NCBI RefSeq assembly: GCF_014352855.1
Contig: NZ_CP060697.1
Span: forward strand, 1,364,001 to 1,428,000
Source: Sphingomonas sabuli
Lineage (GTDB): Bacteria; Pseudomonadota; Alphaproteobacteria; Sphingomonadales; Sphingomonadaceae
Length of the DNA: 64,000 nt
Direction of reading: 5' to 3'
The notes beneath the pieces were generated by a model that saw nothing but the letters and a program-made list of their open reading frames with translations, was not told the origin of the DNA and did no database searches. Positions within the stretch are counted from its first letter, which is position 1, and each line of letters starts with the position of its first letter. Of the stretch, positions 9,064-20,849 are shown in pieces. A program made the translations under genes and the position numbers.

Positions 9064-10156
9064 GCGCGCCGCTGCGCTTCCTTTTCCTGCTCGCCGCGGG
9101 ATGGACCGGGGTGCGGATGGTCAGCGCCGGCGTCGTGCCCGGCTTTACCGCCGGCGATGTCGAGCCGGCCTCGGCGCGCTCGACGCTGGCGGCGATCGAG
9201 CCGACCCAGTTTGCGCCGCTGCCGCCAGTCGAAAGCCCCGCGCCTTATTCCGCCGCTTACGCCGATGGGCCGGCCTATCCGCCGCAATGGCGCGCCGCTT
9301 ACCCGCCCCCGCTGCCTTATCATTACGCGGCCTATCCCGCGGCTTCTGTGTCCCCGCCGATCCCGCCGCGCCGTCCGTGGAGCCTGCCGCCGCAAGGCAC
9401 GCCCGCCGCCGACCCGGTCTTCTTCTAGCCGATCGAGCCGATCGAGCAGTGGGACGTCGCCACGCTCGCCGCCTTGCCCGCCCGCCGCAGCATGCCGGCC
9501 CCGACGGCGGCCGCGCTGCCGGCCGGCCCCCGCCCGCTCGACCGGCTCCAGCTGTCCAGCTGGGCGGTGCTGCGCGGCGCCTCGTCGCCCGGCGCGCTCG
9601 CCACCGGCGGCACGCTGGGCGGAAGCCAGGGCGGCGCCCGCCTGCTCTATAATTTCGACCGCCGCCTGGCCGCGTCGGTACGCACGACCAGCCCGCTTGG
9701 CGGGTCGAGCGGCGCGGAAATCGCCGCTGGCTTGCGGGTCACCCCGATCCCGTCCCTCCCCATCGCCTTCACGGCCGAGCGCCGCCAGTCGATCAGTCCC
9801 CACGGCGGCGGGCGCTCGGCCTTTGCATTGTTCGCGGAGGCTGGGTTGTACCGGCAGCCGATGCCGTGGCGCTTCCAGATGGATTTCTACGCGCAGGCCG
9901 GGGTCGTCGGGTTGCGCAGCCGCGACTATTTCGCGGACGGCGCGCTGACCCTGACCCGGCCGGTGTTCGGGCGCGTGTCCGCCGGCCTTGGCGTATGGGG
10001 CGGGCGCAAACCGGCCTGTACCGGGTCGACGCCGGGCCGCGCGTTTCCTTCCGCATCCGCGACAACATCCATGCCAATGCCGACTGGCGCCAACGCGTCG
10101 CCGGAAGCGCGCAGCCCGGCTCCGGCCCGGCCCTGACGCTCGCCGCCGACTTTTAG
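9060..10156 (+). pseudogene. NfrA-C-like outer-membrane protein, disrupted by a stop and a frameshift
   Basis: Three consecutive open pieces read as one protein. The first begins at ATG 9060 with a signal/anchor segment and a proline-tyrosine-rich region and stops at TAG 9426-9428. The same frame continues directly as PIEPIEQWDVATLAALPARR and then a beta-rich domain beginning near PRPLDRLQLSSWAVLRG, with GGTLGGSQGGARLLYNFDRR and AERRQSISPHGGGRSAFALF. Near 10003-10008 coding moves to the +1 frame inside a G-rich run: VWGG then AQTGLYRVDAGPRVSF, ending PGSGPALTLAADF at 10156. That C-terminal domain matches my recollection of the N4-adsorption-protein-A C-terminal family. Either two real lesions or two sequence errors explain this; partner glycosyltransferase upstream is intact. 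Confidence 0.75.
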
Positions 10157-10209
10157 GCGCCGGCGGCGTTGGACAGTGGCCGCTTTGCGGCTACTCGTCG
10201 GGGCGGCAG

Positions 10210-11121
10210 ATGGATATCTACCTTCCCATCGCGGGCCAGTCGGTCAATGCGCTGCTGATCGTCGCGCTCGGCGGTCTGGTCGGAATCCTGTCCGGCATGT
10301 TCGGCGTCGGCGGCGGCTTCCTCACCACGCCGCTGCTCATCTTCTACGGCATCCCCCCGTCGGTCGCGGTCGCCTCCGCGGCGACGCAGATCACCGGGGC
10401 CAGCGTCGCCGGCGTTTCGGTCCACCTCCGGCGCGGAGGCGCGGACCTGAAGATGGCGGCGGTGATGAGCGCGGGTGGACTGATCGGCTCGGTGTTCGGC
10501 GCCTTCATCTTCCGGATGCTCCAGGCAAGCGGCCAGATCGACCTCGTCATCGGCCTGCTCTACGTCATCCTGCTCGGCTGGATCGGCGGGCTGATGCTGC
10601 GCGACGCGCTGGTCGCATTGGGCCGCATTTCGCGTCCACCGGACAATCCGGACGCGGCCAATTACACGCGCTGGCTGGCCGCCCTGCCGATGCGCTGGAA
10701 GTTCGACGGCTCGGGCCTCTACATCTCCCCGCTCGCTCCCCTGGCGCTGGGCTTCGGCACGGGCATCCTGACCATGTTGCTGGGCGTCGGCGGCGGCTTC
10801 ATCCTTGTCCCCGCGATGATCTACTTGCTGGGCATGCCGGCCCGCGTGATCATCGGCACTTCGCTGGCGATGATGCTGGCGGTCAGCGCCGGGACGACCT
10901 TCGTCCACTCGGTCACCACCCATGCGGTGGACATCGTACTTGCCGCGCTGCTGCTGCTCGGCGGGGTGATCGGCGCGCAATATGGCGCCGTCCTCGCCAC
11001 CCGCATCAAGCCCGACCTGCTGCGCCTCGCACTGTCGGTGGTGATCCTGCTCGTCGCTCTGCGCATGTTCCTCGGCCTCTTCTGGCAGCCTGAGGAAATC
11101 TATTCGATCGCGTATTTATGA
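10210..11121 (+). CDS. TauE/SafE family permease (sulfite exporter-like)
   Basis: A 303-residue, roughly eight-helix membrane protein with the internally repeated TauE/SafE signature: GILSGMFGVGGGFLTTPLLIFYGI near residue 25 and GILTMLLGVGGGFILVPAMIYLLGM near residue 187. Members export sulfite, sulfoacetate or other small organic anions. The start is ATG 10210; the longer open frame upstream is antisense or shadow of the pseudogene end. It overlaps the next gene by four bases, and this pairing with a TIGR02186 protein is conserved in alphaproteobacteria, which suggests one transporter unit. The substrate is unknown. Confidence 0.88.
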   Translation: MDIYLPIAGQSVNALLIVALGGLVGILSGMFGVGGGFLTTPLLIFYGIPPSVAVASAATQITGASVAGVSVHLRRGGADLKMAAVMSAGGLIGSVFGAFIFRMLQASGQIDLVIGLLYVILLGWIGGLMLRDALVALGRISRPPDNPDAANYTRWLAALPMRWKFDGSGLYISPLAPLALGFGTGILTMLLGVGGGFILVPAMIYLLGMPARVIIGTSLAMMLAVSAGTTFVHSVTTHAVDIVLAALLLLGGVIGAQYGAVLATRIKPDLLRLALSVVILLVALRMFLGLFWQPEEIYSIAYL

Positions 11122-11882
11122 AGCGCCGGCTTGCCCCCCTGCTCGCGCTCGCGGCGCTGGCCCTGTCGGCCCAGTCCAAACCGGTGCTGGTGCCCGACGT
11201 GTCGGCCCGCAACATCGAGATCCGGTACAGCTTTTCCGGCGCGCAACTGCTGCTGTTCGGCGCCATCGTCTATCCCAGCGGCCGCATTCCCAAGGTCACG
11301 CCCGACATCGTTGTCGTGCTCAAAGGACCCGCCGAACCGATCGTCATCCGCGAAAAGCAGCGCATCGCGGGCATCTGGATGAACGCGGCATCGAACCGCT
11401 TCCGCTCCGCCCCGTCCTTTTACGCGGTCGCCTCCTCCCGGCCGATCGAGCAGCTGGTCGATGAACGCACGGCGGCGATCTACGAACTGGGCATCCAGGA
11501 CCTGCAGCTGTCGCCCGGCACCGCCGCCTTGCCGGAAGACGCCCGCCGCTTCGAAGCCGGGCTGATCGAACTGCGCCGCCGCGAAGGGCTCTATGCGCAA
11601 AATCCGCGCGGCGTCGAAATCACCGGCGGCGTGCTGTACCGCGCCGCCATCTCCATCCCCAGCCAGGTGCCGGTCGGCACCTACACCGCCGAAACTTTTC
11701 TGGTCGACGACGGCCGGGTGGTCGCCGCGGCCACCCGCGACATCGAGATCGGCAAAAGCGGGTTCGAACGGTTCGTCGCGCTGGCCGCCCGCCGCCATTC
11801 GATCCTCTACGGCCTGTTCACCGTGCTCTTGTCGCTGGGGCTGGGCTGGGGCGCCGCGGCCGTCTTCCGCCGTCGCTTCTAA
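11118..11882 (+). CDS. TIGR02186 family transmembrane protein
   Basis: A 254-residue protein with a signal peptide (cleavage near ALALSAQS), an extracytoplasmic beta-rich body, and one C-terminal membrane helix (HSILYGLFTVLLSLGLGWGA, about residues 224-243) followed by a basic tail. Blocks such as VLVPDVSARNIEIRYSFSGAQLLLFGAI and EPIVIREKQRIAGIWMN are characteristic of the TIGR02186 family, which is nearly always next to a TauE/SafE permease, as here (ATGA overlap). It is likely a periplasmic accessory anchored in the inner membrane. Biochemical role is not established. Confidence 0.85.
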   Translation: MKRRLAPLLALAALALSAQSKPVLVPDVSARNIEIRYSFSGAQLLLFGAIVYPSGRIPKVTPDIVVVLKGPAEPIVIREKQRIAGIWMNAASNRFRSAPSFYAVASSRPIEQLVDERTAAIYELGIQDLQLSPGTAALPEDARRFEAGLIELRRREGLYAQNPRGVEITGGVLYRAAISIPSQVPVGTYTAETFLVDDGRVVAAATRDIEIGKSGFERFVALAARRHSILYGLFTVLLSLGLGWGAAAVFRRRF

Positions 11883-11968
11883 GGGCGCGCAATCTAAGCC
11901 AAATGTTAACCGAAGTTGCGTACCCGGCTTCCTGAAACGCAAATTTATTTCAGGAGCCCCGGCGCACC

Positions 11969-13654
11969 ATGAACGACCAGCCAAACCTTCGGCAGTTCAT
12001 CGATGAAGTGAGCAGCTTCGACGAGGAGGCCAAGCCGGCGCCCTCGGCAAAAGTCGCCCCGGCGCTCGAAACGCTTGGCGAGGTGATCGAAATCGCCGGG
12101 TCGGGTTCGCGCATCCGCATGAACGCGGCCAAGCTGATGGGCCTGCAGGCGCACGCCGACCCGTCGGTGGCGATGTCCGGCCAGGTCGGCAGCCAGGTCA
12201 AGATGACCGTCGGCAAGGCGTGGCTGATCGCCAACGTCCGCACGCTCGCGTCCTGCGGCGACGGCGAAGTAGTGGCGCAGGTCGACTTCCTCGGCGAAGG
12301 CGATTGCGACAGCGCCGGCCATGTCAGCCGCTTCCGCCGCGGCGTCACCCGCTACCCGGTGCCGGGCGCGCCGGTCTATCCGGTCACCACCGACGACTTG
12401 CGCTCGGTGTTCGCGGCCGACGACAATGCCCATGTCGAAATCGGCACCGTTTACCCGACCGACGACATCCGCGGCGCGCTTTACGTCGACCCGATGCTGT
12501 CGAAGCATTTCGCGATCCTGGGATCGACCGGTACCGGCAAGTCGACCTCCGTCGCCTTGATCCTGCACCGCATCTCGCAGCTGTCGCCGGAAGGCCACAT
12601 CCTGATGATCGACCCGCACGGTGAATATTCCGCCGCGTTCAAGAATTGCGGCGAGATCTTCAACGTCGACAACCTGCAGCTGCCCTACTGGCTGATGAAC
12701 TTCGAAGAACATTGCGAAGTGCTGCTGACGACTCACGGGCATGAGCGGCAGCGCGACGCCGACATCCTTGCCAAGTGCATCCTCGCCGCCCGGATCAAGG
12801 GCAAGGACATGAGCCAGTACGGCAAGGTGACGGTGGATTCGCCGATCCCCTACCTGCTGACCGACCTCAGCGGCATCATCACCAACGAAATGGGCAAGCT
12901 CGACCGCGCCGGCGACACACTGCCGTTCCAGCGGCTGAAGACCAAGCTCGACGAACTGAAGGCCGACCCGCGCTACACCTTCATGTTCTCCGGCATGCTG
13001 GTCAGCGATTCCATGCCCACCTTCATTTCCCGCCTGTTCCGCCTGCCCGCCAACGGCCGCCCGATCTCGATCGTCGACGTGTCCGGCGTGCCGTCCGAAA
13101 TCACCTCCGTCGTGGTGTCCGTGCTCGCCCGGATGGTGTTCGATTACGCCATCTGGTCGCGCACCGAGGCGCAGCGCCCGCTGCTGCTCGTCTGCGAGGA
13201 AGCCCACCGCTACGTGCCCAAGAGCGAGACCGCCGAGGGCGGCCAGGCGGTGCGCAAGATCCTCGAGCGGATCGCCAAGGAGGGCCGTAAATACGGCGTC
13301 TCGCTCGGCCTGATCACGCAGCGCCCGTCCGACTTGGCTGAAGGCGTGCTGTCGCAGTGCGGCACGATCATCTCGATGCGTTTGAACAACGACCGCGACC
13401 AGGCCTGCGTGCGCGCCGCCATGCCCGAAGGCGCGCGCGGCTTCCTCGACGCCATCCCCGCGCTGCGCAACCGCGAATGCATCGTCTGCGGCGAAGGCGT
13501 GTCGATCCCGATCCGGGTGCGCTTCGACGACCTCGAGCCCGAAAAGCGTCCCGCCTCCTCCGACCCCAGCTTCGCCGCCATGTGGCGCGAAACCGGCGGC
13601 GAGGAAGGCATTATCCAGCGGACCATCAAGCGCTGGCGCGGGCACGGCAGGTAG
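11969..13654 (+). CDS. HerA-like ATPase (DUF87/FtsK-HerA superfamily)
   Basis: A 561-residue hexameric-type ATPase/DNA translocase. An N-terminal beta-barrel-like domain (about 30-160) precedes the P-loop GSTGTGKSTSVAL near residue 188, an IDPHGEYSAAF Walker-B-like motif near 213, the VCEEAHRYVPKSE motif near 410 and an arginine-bearing GLITQRPSDLAEGVLSQCGT segment near 450. An AGGAG site lies 13 bases upstream of ATG. HerA proteins work in DNA end resection with NurA or in defence modules with nuclease or Sir2 partners, but no such partner is adjacent here; the gene stands alone, as is common for the sphingomonad and rhizobial homologues. The exact role is unknown. Confidence 0.85.
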   Translation: MNDQPNLRQFIDEVSSFDEEAKPAPSAKVAPALETLGEVIEIAGSGSRIRMNAAKLMGLQAHADPSVAMSGQVGSQVKMTVGKAWLIANVRTLASCGDGEVVAQVDFLGEGDCDSAGHVSRFRRGVTRYPVPGAPVYPVTTDDLRSVFAADDNAHVEIGTVYPTDDIRGALYVDPMLSKHFAILGSTGTGKSTSVALILHRISQLSPEGHILMIDPHGEYSAAFKNCGEIFNVDNLQLPYWLMNFEEHCEVLLTTHGHERQRDADILAKCILAARIKGKDMSQYGKVTVDSPIPYLLTDLSGIITNEMGKLDRAGDTLPFQRLKTKLDELKADPRYTFMFSGMLVSDSMPTFISRLFRLPANGRPISIVDVSGVPSEITSVVVSVLARMVFDYAIWSRTEAQRPLLLVCEEAHRYVPKSETAEGGQAVRKILERIAKEGRKYGVSLGLITQRPSDLAEGVLSQCGTIISMRLNNDRDQACVRAAMPEGARGFLDAIPALRNRECIVCGEGVSIPIRVRFDDLEPEKRPASSDPSFAAMWRETGGEEGIIQRTIKRWRGHGR

Positions 13655-13772
13655 CGCCGAACGACGCGACGGCCGGGCTGGCCCGCGGCTCAAGCCGCGC
13701 CGGCCCGCGCCGGCGGTTGGCATCGCCGGCCCCCTTCGCTAACCGGCTCCTGCCATCGCAAGGAGACCCGCA

Positions 13773-14552
13773 TTGACTACCGCACGGCCGCACCCCCTCT
13801 ACGCCTTCGTCCTCGGCGTGGCGCGGTCCGGGACCACCGCGATGGTCCAGCTGCTCAACACCCATTCCGCCATCTGCATGGGGGTCGAACGCTACAAGCG
13901 GCTGTATCCCAAGCTGCAGGCCTTCCCGCCCGAGCTGCTGGAGAAGGAGCGCTTCTTCGAATTCCGGCCGGAAGACACCAATCTCGGGCCGGGAACGGGC
14001 ATCTGGGACAAGAATTGCGCCCCGCTGGAAGAAAAATGGGATTCGGCCAGCATCTTCGGCGACAAGGAAATGGCCGGCGCTCTGCCGTTCGTCGCGCGCG
14101 ACATCCCGGACGCCCGCATCGTCTTCATGCTGCGCGACATCGGGCCGGTGGCGTCGTCGTGGAACGTGCGCGCCGCCAAGGAAACCGACAGCTGGGCGGA
14201 AGAAAACGACTATCGCGTCGCGGTCGACCATTGGAACGAGGCCAACCGGCTGGCGCTGGACTATGCCGACACGCTCGGGGAGCGCATGCTCCTGATCGAC
14301 TACGAAACCTTCTTTTCCGGCGCCGAGGGCTATGTCGACGTGCTGCTCGGCTTCCTCGGCCTGCGCCACGAGCGCCGCTTCGACCGGACCTACGGAGCGC
14401 GCGTCGCCCGCTATTGCGACATCATCTCGCAAAAGCCGTCGTTGGTGCTTGAAGGCCAGGAGGAATATCTGGCGCAAAAGGCCGACCGCGCGGCCTACGA
14501 ACGCCTGCTCGGCATGGCTCGCGACCAGCGGCAGGCGCTCGTAAGCGCCTGA
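13773..14552 (+). CDS. Sulfotransferase family protein
   Basis: A 259-residue PAPS-dependent sulfotransferase. The 5'-phosphosulfate-binding loop is FVLGVARSGTTAMVQLLNTH at about residues 11-30 and the 3'-phosphate-binding region is RIVFMLRDIGPVASSWNVRA near residue 112-131. The start is TTG at 13773: a perfect AGGAG lies at 13761-13765 with a seven-base gap and no ATG fits. It probably sulfonates a glycan or lipid. PAPS could come from the CysD and CysN/C proteins encoded at 21.7-24.5 kb in this window. The acceptor is unknown; a 118-base GC-rich gap separates it from the HerA gene. Confidence 0.82.
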   Translation: MTTARPHPLYAFVLGVARSGTTAMVQLLNTHSAICMGVERYKRLYPKLQAFPPELLEKERFFEFRPEDTNLGPGTGIWDKNCAPLEEKWDSASIFGDKEMAGALPFVARDIPDARIVFMLRDIGPVASSWNVRAAKETDSWAEENDYRVAVDHWNEANRLALDYADTLGERMLLIDYETFFSGAEGYVDVLLGFLGLRHERRFDRTYGARVARYCDIISQKPSLVLEGQEEYLAQKADRAAYERLLGMARDQRQALVSA

Positions 14553-14570
14553 CCGCCGGCCGCTTGCCCG

Positions 14571-15353
14571 TCAGCTTTCGGACCGGGCCGAAGACCGCCT
14601 GCGCGCCCAGATGTTGAGCGCCTCGACCGTGGCCGAAAAGGCCATTGCCGAGTAGATATAGCCCTTGGGCACGTGCACGCCGAAACCGTCGGCGATCAGC
14701 ACCCCGCCGATCATCAGCAGGAAGCCCAGCGCCAGCATGACGACGGTCGGGTTGCGGCCGATGAACTCGGCCAGCGGATCGGCCGCCACCAGCATGACGA
14801 TGACGGTGAAGACCACCGCGATCACCATCACCGGCAAATGGTCCGTCATGCCCACCGCGGTAAGGATCGAATCGACCGAGAAGATCGCGTCGAGCAGCAG
14901 GATCTGGACGATCGCCGACCCGAAGGTGAGCGCCGCCTTGCCGGTGTCGAACACGTCGTCGGACGGGTGCGGATCGACGTTGTGGTGGATTTCCTTGGTC
15001 GCCTTCCACACCAGGAACAGGCCGCCCGCGATGAGGATCAGGTCGCGCCACGAAAACTGGGTTTCGAACGTCGGTTCGCCATGCATTCCGGGTGCGCCCT
15101 GGATGCCCAGGTCGAACACCGGCGCCGTCAGCCCGACCAGCCAGGCGATCATCGACAGCAATACCAGCCGCATCGCCAGGGCTAGGCCGATTCCGACCCG
15201 CCGCGCCTTCTGCCGCTGTTCCGGCGGCAGCTTGTTCGACAGGATCGAAATGAACACCAGATTGTCGATGCCAAGGACGACTTCCATCACGATGAGGGCG
15301 GTCAACGCCGCCCACACCCCCGGTTCGGAGAACAGGGTAATCAAGCTTTCCAT
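14571..15353 (-). CDS. TerC family integral membrane protein
   Basis: A 260-residue protein with about seven helices and the TerC/YoaE hallmark [20 protein letters not shown] at residues 24-43 and a second acidic motif [18 protein letters not shown] near residue 155. Conserved aspartates within the helices fit a metal-ion export role (manganese or related ions); some family members serve in tellurite resistance. It lies convergent to the sulfotransferase gene, 18 bases apart, and 44 bases downstream of the zinc-ribbon gene on the same strand. The C-terminal [10 protein letters not shown] end is typical. Confidence 0.88.
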   Translation of the reverse strand: MESLITLFSEPGVWAALTALIVMEVVLGIDNLVFISILSNKLPPEQRQKARRVGIGLALAMRLVLLSMIAWLVGLTAPVFDLGIQGAPGMHGEPTFETQFSWRDLILIAGGLFLVWKATKEIHHNVDPHPSDDVFDTGKAALTFGSAIVQILLLDAIFSVDSILTAVGMTDHLPVMVIAVVFTVIVMLVAADPLAEFIGRNPTVVMLALGFLLMIGGVLIADGFGVHVPKGYIYSAMAFSATVEALNIWARRRSSARSES

Positions 15354-15397
15354 GCGTCACTCCTCGCCGCCGCAGGCGGTGCTGCGGCTGTTCTCGC

Positions 15398-15682
15398 CTA
15401 GTCGAACAGTTCTTCGAGGAAGGACTTGCGCCGCTTGTGCGGCTTGTACCCGCGGCCGTAATCGCCGTGATAGGCTTGCGGCGGCGGCTGATGGTGCTGC
15501 TGCTGCTGCTGCGGGGGCGGCGCGGGCTGCGCCTGCTCGGCATTGCGGGCAATGATCTTGTCGAGCTCGCCGCGGTCCAGCCACACGCCGCGGCACGACG
15601 GGCAATAATCGATTTCGACGCCCTGCCGCTCCGACATGACGAGCGGGGTCTGGTCGACCGGGCAAAGATAGGAATGAGTCAT
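15398..15682 (-). CDS. Zinc-ribbon (TFIIB-type) protein
   Basis: A 94-residue protein whose N-terminus carries a zinc ribbon: C-P-V-D (single Cys at residue 7) and CPSCRGVWLDRGEL near residue 25-38, the zf-TFIIB signature found in many proteobacterial small proteins. A low-complexity linker of proline and glutamine with histidines follows (about 50-70), then a basic tail RGYKPHKRRKSFLEELFD; that end motif is highly conserved in the family. Start ATG 15682 is preceded by GGAG about ten bases away; a GTG 30 bases upstream is less likely. Likely cytoplasmic; function not established. Confidence 0.82.
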   Translation of the reverse strand: MTHSYLCPVDQTPLVMSERQGVEIDYCPSCRGVWLDRGELDKIIARNAEQAQPAPPPQQQQQHHQPPPQAYHGDYGRGYKPHKRRKSFLEELFD

Positions 15683-16103
15683 CGGTCTCGTGCTCCGTTG
15701 GTTGATCACCAATCGAGCGCCGCGCCGGCTTCATCGTGGATTTCGGGATTTGCATACCCGAACCAGCACCGAGCGCACTCGATGCGGTCCGACATCACGG
15801 CAAGTCTGCCGTCAGAGGGGCCCGGTCCCGCGACGCCCAATCTATGCGACCCGGCGCGATGATCAAGGCTTGCAGCCCATTTTGTCGCGGCGCGCGGTCG
15901 CTTCGCGGCGTGGCGCGGCCGCTGACGCGCCGACGGCATGGCGATAGCTGCGCAACGACCTATCGACGTACCGGAAAAACGCGGAAGCGCGGCTGGCTTG
16001 CCGCCCAAGCGACCTAAGCCGCCGGATCGACACGCCAACGTCACGCGATTCACGCGCGTGTCGGCATGACCATCACCGTCCGCTAGCGACCCATTGCTGC
16101 CAT
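15683..16103. other. 421-bp intergenic region without a supported gene
   Basis: No open frame here has a ribosome-binding site or recognisable product. The only item of note is a 29-codon minus-strand frame at 15706-15795 (starts MSDRIECARCWFGYANPEI, with a CxxC) that ends 23 bases before the zinc-ribbon gene; it could be a tiny leader gene but lacks an SD. The rest looks like decayed, GC-rich sequence. Confidence 0.4.
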
Positions 16104-16694
16104 TCACTTGATTGCAGTCAGGCGGCCCCGAATGTGTTCCAGGGACAGGTAGGCCGGAAAAGCGCAATCGTCCCCTTCCAGCTGCCCGACGATTTCCAAG
16201 GCGAGCGCTGCGGCGTCAGCTACGTCGTGGCCGCGCTCGCTGCCGATTAGGGCATGGGCGATCAAGGCAGTTAGCGGTTGGTCGCTGATGGTCAGCGCTC
16301 GCTCGCACTTCAGCCGTTCCCAGACGATGTCGTACATGTCGTGGCGTTCCGTCAATGCCACCAATAGCGCCTGGTCGAGGTGGGCGGCGGTCCGATGCAT
16401 TGGTTCTCGCCTTTCGGCCTCAATCGCCCCTTCCAATGCGGTTATGGCTCCGTCGAACTCACCTTGCGCTGCAAGTGCAGTCCCGAGATAAAGTCCGGCG
16501 CGAGCTGTTTGATATGGGTCGTTCAGCGAAAGGACGCGACGGCATAGGTTTGCCGCAACCTCAGGATGCGTCGCAAGCAAGGTATAGGCCTGGATATTAA
16601 GGTACTCAGCCTTCTGGCGGGCTCGTCCGAGCCGAGCCTCAAAGGCGATCTCGATGTCATCATCCCAGTTCGTGTTACGGAACCATTCGACCAT
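16104..16694 (-). CDS. TPR-like helical-repeat protein, unknown function
   Basis: A 196-residue all-helical protein. Segments such as AEYLNIQAYTLLATHPEVAAN, ARAGLYLGTALAAQGEFDGAITALEGAIEAE and HLDQALLVALTERHDMYDIV have the spacing of tetratricopeptide repeats (the G-x3-A-x2-G-x2-D/E-x-A pattern is clear around residues 68-90). No signal peptide or membrane helix. Codon use is less GC-rich at third positions than in neighbouring genes, suggesting a transferred or weakly expressed gene. It stands alone between two gaps. Function cannot be assigned; a protein-interaction scaffold is a fair guess. Confidence 0.65.
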   Translation of the reverse strand: MVEWFRNTNWDDDIEIAFEARLGRARQKAEYLNIQAYTLLATHPEVAANLCRRVLSLNDPYQTARAGLYLGTALAAQGEFDGAITALEGAIEAERREPMHRTAAHLDQALLVALTERHDMYDIVWERLKCERALTISDQPLTALIAHALIGSERGHDVADAAALALEIVGQLEGDDCAFPAYLSLEHIRGRLTAIK

Positions 16695-16784
16695 TTTTGC
16701 TCGTCCCCTGCATGCCGGCGGGAGTAGCCGTTCAATGCGGAAATCCTAACGTCCACCTTCCACCCACAGCAGACGCCGACCCCC

Positions 16785-17915
16785 CTAGGCCCCGATCGCC
16801 TTCAGCTGCTTGAGCCGCGCGTTGAACGCCTGCCGCTGGGCGCCGCTGATCTGCTGGCGGCGCTGCATCTGGACGGACTGCGGGTCGACCGCCTGCCCGT
16901 TGACGCGGACTTCGAAATGCAGATGCGGGCCGGTCGACAGGCCGCTCGACCCGACATAGCCGAGCACCTGGCCCTGCCGCACCGGCTCGCCCGGCGCGGC
17001 GACGATGCCGCTCATGTGCGAATAGCTGGTGACGATGCCGCTGCCGTGGGCGACTCGGACCTGCCGGCCATAGCCGCCGGCCCAGCCGGCGCCGACCACC
17101 TGCCCGTCGGCCGCGGCGACGATCGGGCTGCCCCAGGCGGCGCCGAAGTCGATACCGGCGTGCATCCGCGCAAAGTGCAGGATGGGGTGATTGCGGCGGC
17201 CGAAACCCGACGTGATCCGGCCCGCGACCGGGGCCATCAGCCCGTCGGTGCGCTCGGCGCCGCTGGCGTCGGTGTCGAACCAGTCCGCCTTGCCGCCGAC
17301 GGTCCATTTGAGCAGCTCCACGTCCGGCGCGTCCACGCGCCGCAGCGCCGCGTACAGCAACGGCTGGCCATCGGCCTTCGCCATGACCAGGTCGAAGCGG
17401 TCGAACGGCGCGACGTCGCCGCCGACGTCGATGCGGGTCGACAGGACCTTGAGATATTGGGCGGCGACGTCCGGCGACACGCCGGCGTCGCGCAGCGACC
17501 AGTACAGTCCGTCGGTTACCCCGCCCTGCACGCGAATTGCGGACGCGGTCGCGGCGACGACCGGCTTGGCCGCCTCGACCGGATCGACCGGCGGGGCGCT
17601 TGCCAGCGCGGCCTCGGCATCCGCCGGCGGTCCGCTGAGCATCGCGTTCATCTGGAATTGCTGCTTGGGCGCGATCGAATGGGCCAGCGCGGCCTGGAAC
17701 GGGTCGATCCCCGGCATCGCGGACAAGGCCGCCGCGCACAGGATCGTCAACGTCGCCGCTCCGCGCAGCCAGCGCGGGCCGATCGGCTCGGCGGCAAGGT
17801 CGACGACCAGGCTGAACGGTGCCGGCGCGGCGACGTCGGCGGCGGCCGCGCTGCCCCGGGCGCGGGAGAGCGCGGTACGGGCGGCGGCCTCGCTTGCAGG
17901 TGTGCCAGTCAGCAT
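16785..17915 (-). CDS. M23 family metallopeptidase (peptidoglycan endopeptidase)
   Basis: A 376-residue envelope protein. An N-terminal cytoplasmic stretch leads to one hydrophobic segment near residue 53-72 (inner-membrane anchor), then a linker, and a C-terminal LytM/M23 domain: the first zinc ligands in HAGIDFGAAWGSPI near residue 265 and the last in HLHFEVRVNG near residue 340, so the catalytic site looks complete. It probably cleaves peptide cross-links in the cell wall or regulates amidases. Start ATG 17915 is preceded by GGGGA; a TTG 21 bases upstream is the alternative. It is divergent from the helicase gene at 18004. Confidence 0.88.
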   Translation of the reverse strand: MLTGTPASEAAARTALSRARGSAAAADVAAPAPFSLVVDLAAEPIGPRWLRGAATLTILCAAALSAMPGIDPFQAALAHSIAPKQQFQMNAMLSGPPADAEAALASAPPVDPVEAAKPVVAATASAIRVQGGVTDGLYWSLRDAGVSPDVAAQYLKVLSTRIDVGGDVAPFDRFDLVMAKADGQPLLYAALRRVDAPDVELLKWTVGGKADWFDTDASGAERTDGLMAPVAGRITSGFGRRNHPILHFARMHAGIDFGAAWGSPIVAAADGQVVGAGWAGGYGRQVRVAHGSGIVTSYSHMSGIVAAPGEPVRQGQVLGYVGSSGLSTGPHLHFEVRVNGQAVDPQSVQMQRRQQISGAQRQAFNARLKQLKAIGA

Positions 17916-18003
17916 CGTTCCCCAGCCAATGCCCAAACAGGGTTAAAGCAGGTTTAAAATCGGGAACTTGCGCTTTTGCCGCGCGCTGCCACATTCAGGT
18001 CAA

Positions 18004-20520
<2,517 letters not shown>

Positions 20521-20528
20521 GCGCCACA

Positions 20529-20822
20529 TTGCGGATCGACCGCTTCCTGTTCTTCATCCGCCTGGCGAAAAGCCGCACCGCCGCGCAGGGTCTCGTCGCC
20601 GCCGGCTTCATCCGCATCGACGGGCGCCGGGTCACGCGGCCAAGCGACGAGGTCCGCGTCGGCAGCGTCGTCGCCTTGCCGCTGCGCGACCGGACGCGCG
20701 TGCTCCGGGTGCTCGCCATGCCCGCCCGGCGCGGCCCGCCGGCCGAAGCGCGGGGCTGTTACGAAGACCTCGACCCGCATCCCGGCGGGACAGGCGTTGA
20801 CGATCCCAATCCGGCGACTTAG
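20529..20822 (+). CDS. S4-domain RNA-binding protein (Hsp15-like)
   Basis: A 97-residue protein consisting of one S4 domain: RIDRFLFFIRLAKSRTAAQ, then GFIRIDGRRVTRPSDEVRVG and VALPLRDRTRVLRVLAMPAR, the fold of ribosomal protein S4 and heat-shock Hsp15. The C-terminal RRGPPAEARGCYEDLD is conserved in the alphaproteobacterial group. The start is TTG 20529, the only initiation codon in frame between the preceding stop and the domain. It begins eight bases after the helicase stop, so co-transcription is very likely. It probably binds rRNA on stalled 50S subunits or participates in RNA quality control. Confidence 0.85.
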   Translation: MRIDRFLFFIRLAKSRTAAQGLVAAGFIRIDGRRVTRPSDEVRVGSVVALPLRDRTRVLRVLAMPARRGPPAEARGCYEDLDPHPGGTGVDDPNPAT

Positions 20823-20849
20823 CGAACGGGCAAAGGGAGCACAGCCACC

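Noticed and set aside
11969..13654. HerA-like ATPase as part of a HerA-nuclease or HerA-Sir2 defence system
   Set aside because: No nuclease, Sir2 or NurA gene is adjacent; neighbours are transport and sulfotransferase genes, and composition is like the genome.
15706..15795. 29-codon minus-strand frame with a CxxC, just upstream of the zinc-ribbon gene
   Set aside because: No ribosome-binding site and no recognisable family; kept only as a remark in the intergenic entry.
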